Positions 26,786 to 34,460 of a stretch of 64,000 bases of DNA are shown one piece after another. The stretch's first letter is position 1, and every line of letters begins with the position of its first letter. Source of the DNA: Seonamhaeicola sp. (GTDB taxonomy: Bacteria; Bacteroidota; Bacteroidia; Flavobacteriales; Flavobacteriaceae); contig NZ_JANQJQ010000006.1 in the NCBI RefSeq assembly GCF_028281565.1, positions 1 through 64,000 of the forward strand, read 5' to 3'. A program made the translations under genes and the position numbers. The notes under the pieces were generated by a model. It was not told where the DNA came from. It saw nothing but the letters and a program-made list of their open reading frames with translations, and ran no database searches.

Positions 26786-27028
26786 CTATTTTTTAAACAG
26801 TCCGGCTACAAACAGAATGACGCAAGCGCCTATGGCTCCGGTTAAAATATCACCGATAACACCGCCTAATAAATTAATATTTAGCACCCCGAACAGCCAG
26901 TTTCCAACAAACCCGCCAATAATACCAATAACAATATTTAAAAGTACTCCAAAACCACCCCCCTTCATTAATTTTCCCGCTAACCATCCGGCAATAGCAC
27001 CAACCAATAAAGCATATAATAAACTCAT
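26786..27028 (-). CDS. GlsB/YeaQ/YmgE-family small membrane protein
   Basis: An 80-residue, very hydrophobic, Gly-rich protein with three predicted membrane helices. It has the family pattern GAIAGWLAGKLMKGGGFGVL (about 11-30) followed by VIGIIGGFVGNWLF (about 33-46). Members are transglycosylase-associated or stress-response membrane proteins whose molecular function is not established. It has its own terminator. Confidence 0.88.
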   Translation of the reverse strand: MSLLYALLVGAIAGWLAGKLMKGGGFGVLLNIVIGIIGGFVGNWLFGVLNINLLGGVIGDILTGAIGACVILFVAGLFKK

Positions 27029-27079
27029 AATAGAATATTTTTTAAATTAATATGTTTTAAAGATACTAAATATTAATAG

Positions 27080-27087
27080 TACTTTTG
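27080..27087 (+). promoter_or_regulatory. -7 promoter box at the acyltransferase start
   Basis: TACTTTTG matches TAnnTTTG and ends 6 bases before the ATG at 27094. It overlaps the in-frame TTG at 27085, which argues that the TTG is not a start codon and that the transcript has almost no leader. Confidence 0.5.
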
Positions 27088-27093
27088 AAGTTG

Positions 27094-27831
27094 ATGAATA
27101 TCTTCAAATACATTTTTTGGATCCTTTACCGTATTTGGTTTTACATTCTTGTGGCGGTACCCATCATTATCATGTTTCCCATTCTTTTAATTTCAATTTC
27201 TAAAGAATCGTGGTATCCGTTCTTCTTTAAATTGGCTCGTATCTGGGCTAAATTTATTTTAAAAGGGATGGGTTTTAGATATACTTTTAAAAGAGATCAG
27301 ATTCCGGAAAAAGGTAAGAGCTATATGTTTATAGCGAACCATACTTCTATGACTGATATTATGTTAATGTTGGCAGCGGTTAAAAATCCATTTGTTTTTG
27401 TTGGAAAGAAAGAACTGGCTAAAATTCCTTTGTTCGGGTTTTTCTACAAACGTACCTGTATTTTGGTTGACAGAAGTTCGGCAAAAAGCAGGCAGGCCGT
27501 TTTTTTAAGAGCACAAAGACGATTACAATCGGGCCTCAGTATTTGTATTTTTCCTGAAGGGGGCGTACCGGAAGAACATGTTGAGTTAGACGAATTTAAA
27601 GATGGGGCTTTTAGGTTGGCAATTAATCATCAAATACCCATAGTGCCTTTAACATTTGCCGACAATAAAAAACGATTTTCTTACACATTCTTTAGTGGTG
27701 GCCCCGGACCTATGCGGGTTAAAATTCACAAGTTTTTATCAACTCAAGGCTTAACAATTGGCGATACTAAAAGCCTGAATGAACAAGCCAGAACCGTTAT
27801 TTTAAAGCAATTGAGAATATTTAACAAATAA
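27094..27831 (+). CDS. 1-acyl-sn-glycerol-3-phosphate acyltransferase
   Basis: Membrane-bound lysophosphatidate acyltransferase (PlsC family) that adds the second acyl chain in phospholipid synthesis. There is an N-terminal hydrophobic segment (about 5-35). The catalytic NHTSMTD (HX4D) lies about 85-91, and FPEGGVPEEH (about 154-163) is the second substrate motif. The frame is open from a TTG at 27085, but the ATG at 27094 gives the usual N-terminus MNIFKYIFWILYRIW and lies just after a -7 box. The preferred protein is therefore 245 residues. Confidence 0.9.
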   Translation: MNIFKYIFWILYRIWFYILVAVPIIIMFPILLISISKESWYPFFFKLARIWAKFILKGMGFRYTFKRDQIPEKGKSYMFIANHTSMTDIMLMLAAVKNPFVFVGKKELAKIPLFGFFYKRTCILVDRSSAKSRQAVFLRAQRRLQSGLSICIFPEGGVPEEHVELDEFKDGAFRLAINHQIPIVPLTFADNKKRFSYTFFSGGPGPMRVKIHKFLSTQGLTIGDTKSLNEQARTVILKQLRIFNK

Positions 27832-27862
27832 AAAACTGCCTCGGGGAAGAAGCAGTTTTTTT
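27830..27862 (+). terminator. Intrinsic terminator of the acyltransferase gene
   Basis: AAAACTGC and GCAGTTTT form a stem with a purine-rich loop, followed by further T residues. It begins at the stop codon. Confidence 0.8.
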
Positions 27863-27916
27863 GATAATGGTTTTCGAGCTTAATTGAAAACACATTACCC
27901 AGATCTAACCAAAAAC

Positions 27917-29413
27917 CTAGAATTTAATGACGAATCCGGTATAGACCCCTATCATGAAGGGTTGAAAATTACCGGAAGTATTGTTAAATGTATTTATTTG
28001 ATATTTGAACATAGGTTCTAAATTCAAGTCTAATTTTTCAGATATATTATAGTTAAAGCCCAAACCAAAGTTAGCACTGTAACTTACTTTATTTAAGTTG
28101 CTGGCCTCACCTAAAAAGGTTCTGGGGCCGTTTTCTGCTTCAGAAAATATTTTGTTACTGTTTAAAAAGAAAGAACTAAATCCGCCAATAACATTAACAC
28201 CCAGTTTTTTATCAGATAAAGCATATTGAACTTCCAACGGTACTTCAATATAACCAAAGGTTTGATTAAGGGTGGTGTTAGTAGAATTAAATACCAGAGG
28301 GACATCATTGAAATTTGATTCGCTAGCGATGGAAATGTTATCAGATGCTATATTACTACCGGCGCCTTCCCTAACATTTCGTAAAGAACTTTGCACCCCT
28401 ACTCCCGCTGTTTGAAAAATAACGACATCATTGGTATTGTATCCTAAATTAACCCTATTGATACCCGAACGAATACTTATTTTATCGCTTACAGCATAAC
28501 TGGCAGAAATACCGTAACTCATATTAACTTCACCGCTTTTTGAGTTGCCATTGAATTGAGGGTCTATGGATGACCCCTGACCTAATGTGTTGAAATAAAC
28601 AGGTGCAGCATTTGGAGCAATGGCCCATCGGCTTGTTTTTTTGGATTCTTCTAAAAGTTCGTTATGCTCTTCTAAGGCCTCTTCAATAGTAAGGCTTTTT
28701 TCTTCTTTTTTGTTTTCGGCTACGGTTTCCTTTTTATTGTCCGTTAATTCATTTTTGGTTTGATCAGTCTCATAAGTATCGGCCACAGGATTAGTGTTTG
28801 TGGATTGATTTTGAAGTAAATCGTTTTTGTCTTCTTCTGAATTAACATGAGCTACCGCATTATTCTTTACGTTATTTTGAGCTTCTTTGGTGCTATTGAT
28901 GTCTTCAGTGTTTTTAGCAATAGCATTATTCCCTTGAGTTTTGTTAAGGTTAGTCTTAGATGTTTTATCAACGCGACTTTCGTTTTTGTCTTTTCCTCCT
29001 GAAGTCTCGGCAATTGAGGTTTCTTTTTGTGATACAGTGTTATCAGAAGGAGTATTAGTATTTTCAACATTTTCAGGGGTTACACCTTCATCACCCGAAC
29101 TGGAAACAACAGTATTTTCGTCGTTTAAATCGTTTTGAGTTTTTGCTTCCGGATCGTTAGGGTTCATGGTTTCATCTACTACTTCAATGGGTGTCGTGTT
29201 GTCATTATCACTAAAATAAATAACACCTATAGTAAGCAACAGTAAAAGTAAAGCAGCAACACCGGCATAACGCCACCAAATAGGAATCACGCGCCTTTTC
29301 TTTTTCTTTTTTAGGTTAGCTTCAATGTTTTTCCAAACGGCATCGCTTGGCGTAGCTTCAAAATCTTTAAAGCTTTCCTGAAATAACCTGTCAATATGTT
29401 TCTTCTCACTCAT
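27917..29413 (-). CDS. Putative trans-envelope partner of the ECF sigma factor: membrane helix, Asn-rich linker, beta-barrel
   Basis: A 498-residue protein in three parts. It has a short cytoplasmic N-terminus (1-45, ending in a basic KKKKKRR stretch) and one membrane helix (about 49-67). A 170-residue low-complexity linker rich in Asn, Asp, Glu, Lys and Thr follows (about 70-240). The C-terminal domain (about 262-498) has alternating strands, ends in an aromatic residue (GFVIKF) and looks like an outer-membrane beta-barrel. The gene begins immediately after the sigma factor stop. An anti-sigma role is inferred from position and the N-terminal layout; no classical anti-sigma zinc motif is visible. 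Confidence 0.72.
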   Translation of the reverse strand: MSEKKHIDRLFQESFKDFEATPSDAVWKNIEANLKKKKKRRVIPIWWRYAGVAALLLLLLTIGVIYFSDNDNTTPIEVVDETMNPNDPEAKTQNDLNDENTVVSSSGDEGVTPENVENTNTPSDNTVSQKETSIAETSGGKDKNESRVDKTSKTNLNKTQGNNAIAKNTEDINSTKEAQNNVKNNAVAHVNSEEDKNDLLQNQSTNTNPVADTYETDQTKNELTDNKKETVAENKKEEKSLTIEEALEEHNELLEESKKTSRWAIAPNAAPVYFNTLGQGSSIDPQFNGNSKSGEVNMSYGISASYAVSDKISIRSGINRVNLGYNTNDVVIFQTAGVGVQSSLRNVREGAGSNIASDNISIASESNFNDVPLVFNSTNTTLNQTFGYIEVPLEVQYALSDKKLGVNVIGGFSSFFLNSNKIFSEAENGPRTFLGEASNLNKVSYSANFGLGFNYNISEKLDLNLEPMFKYQINTFNNTSGNFQPFMIGVYTGFVIKF

Positions 29414-29956
29414 TTATAATGATTGTAAACTTTGGGACAATTTATAATCTTGAATGTTTTGTTTCAAAATCTGTCTGGCTCGTGCCAGGTTTGATTTTGA
29501 AGTTCCTACATTTATATCTAGCATGTCTGCTATATCTTTATGCGAATACCCGTCAAGTACATACAGGTTAAAAACCAACCTGTACCTGTCTGGTAATTCC
29601 TGAATGATCTGTAAAAGAAAATCCAATGAAAAGGTTTCATCATCAATTTCAACGGCATCATCTTCAATGCTATTTTCATTTACAATATCAAACACTTTTT
29701 CGTTTCTGTAACGCTGTAAAACAGTATTTACAGTAACGCGTTTTAACCAACCTTCAAAAGAACCTTTATGCTTATATTGTTCTATTTTATGAAAAATTGT
29801 AAGAAATGCGTCTTGCAAATTATCTTCGGCTTCGGCATAGTTACGCGAATACTTCAAGCAAACAGAGAATAACTTACTTGAAAAAAGTTTGTATAATTCT
29901 CCCTGAGCTTTAGTATCATTAATTTTACAATTTTCTATGAGTTGGTTTAAACTCAA
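29414..29956 (-). CDS. ECF-type RNA polymerase sigma factor
   Basis: A 180-residue sigma-70-family factor with region 2 (about 20-90, AEDNLQDAFLTIFHKIEQY) and region 4 (about 118-170, LPDRYRLVFNLYVLDGYSHKDIADML). It would direct RNA polymerase to a small regulon, possibly including its own operon. No in-frame ATG precedes the conserved region; the frame opens with TTG at 29956, so the start is uncertain. A TAAATTTG box (29954-29961, minus strand) overlaps that TTG. The frame ends one base before the partner gene, indicating translational coupling. Confidence 0.88.
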   Translation of the reverse strand: MSLNQLIENCKINDTKAQGELYKLFSSKLFSVCLKYSRNYAEAEDNLQDAFLTIFHKIEQYKHKGSFEGWLKRVTVNTVLQRYRNEKVFDIVNENSIEDDAVEIDDETFSLDFLLQIIQELPDRYRLVFNLYVLDGYSHKDIADMLDINVGTSKSNLARARQILKQNIQDYKLSQSLQSL

Positions 29957-29988
29957 ATTTAAACATGTATTAATTAATACTTATTCTT

Positions 29989-30399
29989 TTACTCAACCAC
30001 GGGCACTTCGATAGTTAAGAACTGACTTTCCCCGTTGTTATCTTCGCCTTGCCAAAATTTAAAAATATAAGAACCGGTATTGGTAACTATAAAATTAAAT
30101 GTAGCTTCCACCAAGGCGTCATTAAGGTTTTCACAATCATTACGTTCAAAAACATAATTTATGGGTGCCACCGTTCGCTCATTTAGTTCTTTCAAATAAT
30201 AAAAATCTCTAAACGCGTAACATGTTGAGGGTCTAAAATAAGAAATAGTAACAGGATATGTTTCTCCTAATACAAATTCTGTAGGCATGTCTACACTCTC
30301 AACGGGCAAAACTTCAAAACTAAAATTAGTACCATCATCGTCAACACTACAGGATGCAAAAAGCATAAGTGTTAAACATAGCAAAATAACTCTTTTCAT
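29989..30399 (-). CDS. Hypothetical lipoprotein
   Basis: A lipoprotein of 136 residues when started at the ATG at 30399. That start gives a clean signal, MKRVILLCLTLMLFASC, with lipidated Cys at residue 17; an ATG nine codons upstream would put extra residues in front. The mature part is acidic and beta-rich, with Cys residues in TCYAFRDFYYL and ERNDCENLND that could form a disulfide. No family is recognised. It lies 32 bases upstream of the sigma factor on the same strand, so it may be part of that unit. Confidence 0.75.
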   Translation of the reverse strand: MKRVILLCLTLMLFASCSVDDDGTNFSFEVLPVESVDMPTEFVLGETYPVTISYFRPSTCYAFRDFYYLKELNERTVAPINYVFERNDCENLNDALVEATFNFIVTNTGSYIFKFWQGEDNNGESQFLTIEVPVVE

Positions 30400-30474
30400 A
30401 GCAAATAGTTTTAGGGTTAAATACATGTTTACACCTAATAGATGCTATGGAGGTTGAATGGTTGCGTATGAAAA

Positions 30475-30501
30475 TAAAAAAATCCCAATGATTTTGGGAC
30501 T
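30475..30501 (-). terminator. Intrinsic terminator of recA
   Basis: TCCCAA and TTGGGA form a stem (30483-30499). Read on the minus strand, it is followed by a T-run. It lies 10 to 37 bases beyond the recA stop. Confidence 0.75.
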
Positions 30502-30511
30502 TTTTAACAGG

Positions 30512-31510
30512 TTATGAAGTTACGATGTCTCTAACTTTAGCTTCAAGCTCATCCATGAGTTCTGGGTTATCTTTTATCAATGCTTTTACAGCATCTCTGC
30601 CTTGGCCCAGTTTGGTGTCTTGATAACTAAACCAGGAACCACTTTTTTTAATGATCTCATTGTCAACAGCAATATCCAGGATTTCACCTACTTTAGAAAC
30701 CCCTTCACCATACATAATATCAAACTCTGCCGTTTTAAACGGCGGAGCTACTTTATTTTTAACCACTTTCACCCTGGTTTTATTACCGGCAACACTGCCA
30801 TCCGTATGTTTTATTTGTGTAGAGCGCCTGATGTCTAATCTTACCGATGCATAAAATTTTAAGGCATTACCACCGGTTGTGGTCTCCGGATTACCAAACA
30901 TAACCCCAATTTTTTCACGTAACTGGTTGATGAAAATGACCGTACAATTGGTTTTACTGATGGAAGCCGTTAGCTTTCTTAAGGCTTGAGACATTAAACG
31001 TGCATGGAGCCCCATTTTAGAGTCCCCCATTTCGCCTTCAATTTCACTTTTTGGGGTCAGCGCAGCCACCGAGTCCACTACTACAATATCAATGGCGCCT
31101 GAACGAATTAAATTATCAGCAATTTCCAAAGCCTGTTCTCCGTTATCAGGTTGAGAAATGATCAGATTATCAATATCAACGCCTAATTTTTCGGCATAAA
31201 ACCTGTCAAAAGCATGCTCCGCATCAATAAAAGCAGCAATACCACCGGTCTTTTGAGCTTCGGCTATGGCATGTAAGGTTAAAGTGGTCTTTCCTGAAGA
31301 TTCCGGGCCATAGATCTCAATAACACGGCCACGCGGATAACCACCAACACCTAAGGCAATATCCAATCCTAAAGATCCTGATGAAATGGCATCTACATCT
31401 TCAACAGCGGCATCGCTCATTTTCATTACCGTACCTTTTCCGTAGGCTTTATCTAATTTATCTAATGTAAGTTTTAATGCTTTTAATTTTGCTTCTTTTT
31501 CGCTACTCAT
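30512..31510 (-). CDS. recA: Recombinase RecA
   Basis: ATP-dependent strand-exchange protein and LexA-type co-protease activator. The frame opens at 31594, but the ATG at 31510 gives the normal N-terminus ([20 protein letters not shown]) and a 332-residue protein. The Walker A motif is [10 protein letters not shown], the Walker B region is [12 protein letters not shown], and the L2 loop region is [20 protein letters not shown] (20 residues). It is convergent with nothing and divergent from trhO. A terminator follows. Confidence 0.98.
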   Translation of the reverse strand: MSSEKEAKLKALKLTLDKLDKAYGKGTVMKMSDAAVEDVDAISSGSLGLDIALGVGGYPRGRVIEIYGPESSGKTTLTLHAIAEAQKTGGIAAFIDAEHAFDRFYAEKLGVDIDNLIISQPDNGEQALEIADNLIRSGAIDIVVVDSVAALTPKSEIEGEMGDSKMGLHARLMSQALRKLTASISKTNCTVIFINQLREKIGVMFGNPETTTGGNALKFYASVRLDIRRSTQIKHTDGSVAGNKTRVKVVKNKVAPPFKTAEFDIMYGEGVSKVGEILDIAVDNEIIKKSGSWFSYQDTKLGQGRDAVKALIKDNPELMDELEAKVRDIVTS

Positions 31511-31680
31511 GTATCTGTTTTTTTCTGAAGTTATGCTTGCTAAAATACTATAACTTTTTTCACAATACAATTTTATGACGCAACCTTTTTCCACAATTTG
31601 TATCTAGTATAAAAGTGGGAAAAACTTTGCTGTGAAAAATACCTGCTTCGTTATAACTAAAACTAACTCAATTCTGACTG

Positions 31681-31713
31681 AAAAGCACTTTATGCCCCTA
31701 AAGTGCTTTTTTT
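31681..31713 (+). terminator. Terminator-like hairpin in the recA-trhO divergent spacer
   Basis: AAAGCACTTT and AAAGTGCTTT pair around a short C-rich loop and are followed by a run of T residues. It is oriented for plus-strand transcription, yet no plus-strand gene ends here. The nearest plus-strand gene starts downstream, and recA runs the other way. Confidence 0.7.
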
Positions 31714-31746
31714 ATTTTGTAAATAGCTGATTCTGTGTAAAAGGTG

Positions 31747-31754
31747 TACCTTTG
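31747..31754 (+). promoter_or_regulatory. -7 promoter box for trhO
   Basis: TACCTTTG is a full match to TAnnTTTG, 41 bases before the ATG at 31796. It probably starts the trhO-U32-ferredoxin transcript. Confidence 0.55.
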
Positions 31755-31795
31755 CGGCTCAAAATATTTCTTTAATCTTAAAACATTGGTATAGC

Positions 31796-32869
31796 ATGCA
31801 ACTGTACAATAAATTAAGTGCAAAAGAAAGAGCAGCGTTAATTGAGAAAGCAGGGAAAGATCGATTAACACTTTCTTTTTATCAATATGCCAACATTGGC
31901 AATCCGCAAGAATTCAGAGACCAACTTTTTATTGTTTGGGATAAACTGGATGTTTTAGGCAGAATTTATATAGCTACCGAAGGCATTAACGGGCAACTGT
32001 CATTACCTGCAGACCGTTTTAACGAATTCAAGGCACACCTGGACACCATAGACTTTTTAAAAGATATCAGGCTAAATATTGCAATTGAGCAGGATAATAT
32101 GTCGTTCTTAAAACTTAAAGTTAAGGTACGCCATAAAATTGTAGCTGACGGATTAAATGACGACACCTTTGATGTAACCGATAAGGGTGTTCATGTTGGA
32201 GCGCAAAAATTCAATGATCTAATAGAAGACAGGGATACCATTCTTGTAGATATGCGTAACCATTACGAAAGTGAAATAGGCCATTTTAAAAATGCCATAA
32301 CACCGGATGTTGACACCTTTAGAGAATCGTTGGATATTATTGAAGATGATTTAAAAGAACACAAAGAAGACAAAAACCTGGTGATGTATTGTACTGGTGG
32401 TATCCGTTGCGAAAAAGCCAGTGCTTATTTTAAACATAAAGGCTTTAAAAATGTCTTTCAGCTGGAAGGCGGTATTATAGAATATACGCGTCAGGTAAAA
32501 GAGCAGGAATTGGAAAACAAATTCATTGGTAAAAACTTTGTGTTTGATGAACGCAGGGCTGAAAAAATCAGCGATGATGTCATTGCTCAATGTCATCAGT
32601 GTGGTAAACCGGCCGATGTACATACCAATTGTGCCAATGATGCCTGTCACCTGTTATTCATTCAATGTGACGAATGCAAAGAAGCCATGAACAATTGCTG
32701 TTCTACAAACTGTAAAGAGATACACGCCTTACCTTATGAAGAACAAAAAGCTTTAAGAAAAGGGCAAGGGAATAGTAATGATATCTTTAAAAAAGGAAGA
32801 GCTGACCACTTACCTTTTAAAAAAGACTTAAGAAACATACACGAAACTCTAAAAGCAGATAAAAAATAA
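31796..32869 (+). CDS. trhO: tRNA uridine-34 hydroxylase, rhodanese-type (TrhO)
   Basis: Oxygen-dependent hydroxylase that makes 5-hydroxyuridine at the wobble position of tRNAs. The 357-residue protein has an N-terminal ferredoxin-like domain (about 1-110). A rhodanese domain (about 135-230) carries the active loop CTGGIRCEKAS with catalytic Cys about residue 200, and the C-terminal region (about 255-310) is Cys-rich with several CxxC pairs. It starts a three-gene run with a U32 protein and a ferredoxin, 4 bases before the U32 gene. Confidence 0.9.
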   Translation: MQLYNKLSAKERAALIEKAGKDRLTLSFYQYANIGNPQEFRDQLFIVWDKLDVLGRIYIATEGINGQLSLPADRFNEFKAHLDTIDFLKDIRLNIAIEQDNMSFLKLKVKVRHKIVADGLNDDTFDVTDKGVHVGAQKFNDLIEDRDTILVDMRNHYESEIGHFKNAITPDVDTFRESLDIIEDDLKEHKEDKNLVMYCTGGIRCEKASAYFKHKGFKNVFQLEGGIIEYTRQVKEQELENKFIGKNFVFDERRAEKISDDVIAQCHQCGKPADVHTNCANDACHLLFIQCDECKEAMNNCCSTNCKEIHALPYEEQKALRKGQGNSNDIFKKGRADHLPFKKDLRNIHETLKADKK

Positions 32870-32873
32870 AGCT

Positions 32874-34118
32874 ATGCAACAGATTGAATTAATGGCACCG
32901 GCCGGAAACTTTGAATCGCTACAGGCTGCTTTGGATAATGGCGCCGATTCTGTGTATTTTGGCGTGGAGCAATTGAATATGCGGGCCAGAGCCTCCATCA
33001 ACTTTACTTTGGATGACCTGGAAGAAATATCCCAAAGATGTAAAGCCAAAAATGTTCGTACTTACCTTACCTTAAATACGATTATTTACGATCATGACCT
33101 GTCTATTGTAAAGACCCTGATAAAAAAAGCTAAGGAAGCCGATATTACAGCGGTTATAGCTATGGATCAGGCTGTGATTGGTATGGCAAGAGAGCAGGGT
33201 ATGGAAGTGCATATTTCAACTCAAATAAACATTACTAATATTGAAACGGTTAAGTTTTATGCCATGTTTGCCGATACCATGGTGTTGAGTAGAGAGTTGA
33301 GTTTGCGCCAGGTAAAGAAGATCACCGAGCAAATAGAAAAAGAGCAAATAAAGGGACCTTCCGGTAGATTGGTGGAGATTGAAATTTTCGGACACGGTGC
33401 GCTTTGTATGGCGGTTTCAGGGAAATGCTATATGAGTTTGCATTCGTATAACTCTTCTGCAAACAGAGGTGCCTGTAAGCAAAACTGCAGAAAAAAATAC
33501 ACGGTTATCGATCAGGAAACCGGTTTTGAAATGGAACTGGACAATGAGTACATCATGTCGCCTAAAGATCTGTGTACTATTGATTTCTTAGACCAGGTTG
33601 CTGATGCCGGCATTAAAGTTTTGAAGATTGAAGGACGTGGCAGGGCCCCTGAATATGTAGCGAAAGTAATTAAATGCTATCGCGAAGCTATAGATAGTAT
33701 AGCCGATGGGACTTATAATAAAGATGAAGTCATTTCCTGGATGCAAACTTTGGAAACAGTTTACAACAGGGGGTTTTGGAGTGGATATTATTTAGGTCAG
33801 AAGTTAGGTGAATGGAGTAAAGGGTCCGGTTCACATGCCACGCAAAAGAAGGTTTATATAGGCAAGGGGATGCACTATTTCCCAAAACCTGAAATTGGAG
33901 AATTTAAGATTGAGGCTTTCGATTTAAGTATAGGCGATACGATTTTAATCACCGGACCAACAACCGGTGTGAAGGAATTAAAAGTTGAAGACATGCTGGT
34001 TAATGACGAAAAATTAACTTCAGCTTCAAAAGGAGATTCCGTTACCATTCCGTTAGGGTTTAGAATCAGGCCTTCCGACAAGCTTTATAAAATTGTTGAA
34101 AACAAAGTAGAGGCTTAA
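32874..34118 (+). CDS. U32-family protein, likely TrhP-type tRNA hydroxylase component
   Basis: A 414-residue protein annotated as peptidase U32 by family. The N-terminus MQQIELMAPAGNFESLQAAL and SVYFGVEQLNMRA (about 27-39) are family hallmarks. The Cys set in ALCMAVSGKCYMS and ANRGACKQNCRKKY (about 179-208) would bind an iron-sulfur cluster. In E. coli the U32 protein YegQ (TrhP) makes 5-hydroxyuridine in tRNA using prephenate. Adjacency to trhO and a ferredoxin strongly supports the same role here. Other U32 proteins act on rRNA or on ubiquinone, so the exact subtype needs a tree. Confidence 0.82.
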   Translation: MQQIELMAPAGNFESLQAALDNGADSVYFGVEQLNMRARASINFTLDDLEEISQRCKAKNVRTYLTLNTIIYDHDLSIVKTLIKKAKEADITAVIAMDQAVIGMAREQGMEVHISTQINITNIETVKFYAMFADTMVLSRELSLRQVKKITEQIEKEQIKGPSGRLVEIEIFGHGALCMAVSGKCYMSLHSYNSSANRGACKQNCRKKYTVIDQETGFEMELDNEYIMSPKDLCTIDFLDQVADAGIKVLKIEGRGRAPEYVAKVIKCYREAIDSIADGTYNKDEVISWMQTLETVYNRGFWSGYYLGQKLGEWSKGSGSHATQKKVYIGKGMHYFPKPEIGEFKIEAFDLSIGDTILITGPTTGVKELKVEDMLVNDEKLTSASKGDSVTIPLGFRIRPSDKLYKIVENKVEA

Positions 34119-34348
34119 TGGTAGTAGTCACCTTGCAGCGCGATAAGTGCATAGGTTGTAACTATTGCGTGGAATTGGCGCCAAACCAGTTTCAAATGTC
34201 AAAAAAGGATGGAAAAAGTGTGTTATTGCGTTCCCAAGAAAAGAAAGGATTCTATACAGTGAAATCACCGGATGATTTTATCTTTGAGGACTGTGATAAA
34301 GCTGCTAAAGCATGTCCTGTAAAGATTATTAGTGTAAAAAACGTTTAG
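34118..34348 (+). CDS. Small [4Fe-4S] ferredoxin
   Basis: A 76-residue electron-transfer protein. It has CIGCNYC (about 11-17) and a distant CDKAAKACP (about 58-66), enough for a single [4Fe-4S] cluster with one extra Cys. It shares one base with the U32 gene stop, so the two are translationally coupled. It plausibly supplies electrons to, or matures, the U32 enzyme. Confidence 0.88.
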   Translation: MVVVTLQRDKCIGCNYCVELAPNQFQMSKKDGKSVLLRSQEKKGFYTVKSPDDFIFEDCDKAAKACPVKIISVKNV

Positions 34349-34417
34349 TTTTTTGAGTAGCTTTTCAGGTAACCATAATAATCTTATCTTTACAGATCGA
34401 ATTTAATATGAACCGTC

Positions 34418-34445
34418 ATTCGTAATAATTTAATTATTAGCGAAT
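34418..34445. repeat. AT-rich inverted repeat upstream of the PSP1 gene
   Basis: Arms ATTCG...AATAATT and AATTATT...CGAAT form a 28-bp interrupted palindrome ending 15 bases before the start codon. It may be an operator or a leader hairpin; nothing else in the 112-base gap was recognised. Confidence 0.5.
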
Positions 34446-34460
34446 TCAATATATAAATCT

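Noticed and set aside
30400-30426. Nine extra N-terminal codons of the hypothetical lipoprotein
   Set aside because: They would place MYLTLKLFA before an already complete lipoprotein signal; the ATG at 30399 is the better start.
31511-31594. 28-codon N-terminal extension of RecA
   Set aside because: The extension has no counterpart in RecA proteins and uses the leader region; the ATG at 31510 gives the standard N-terminus.
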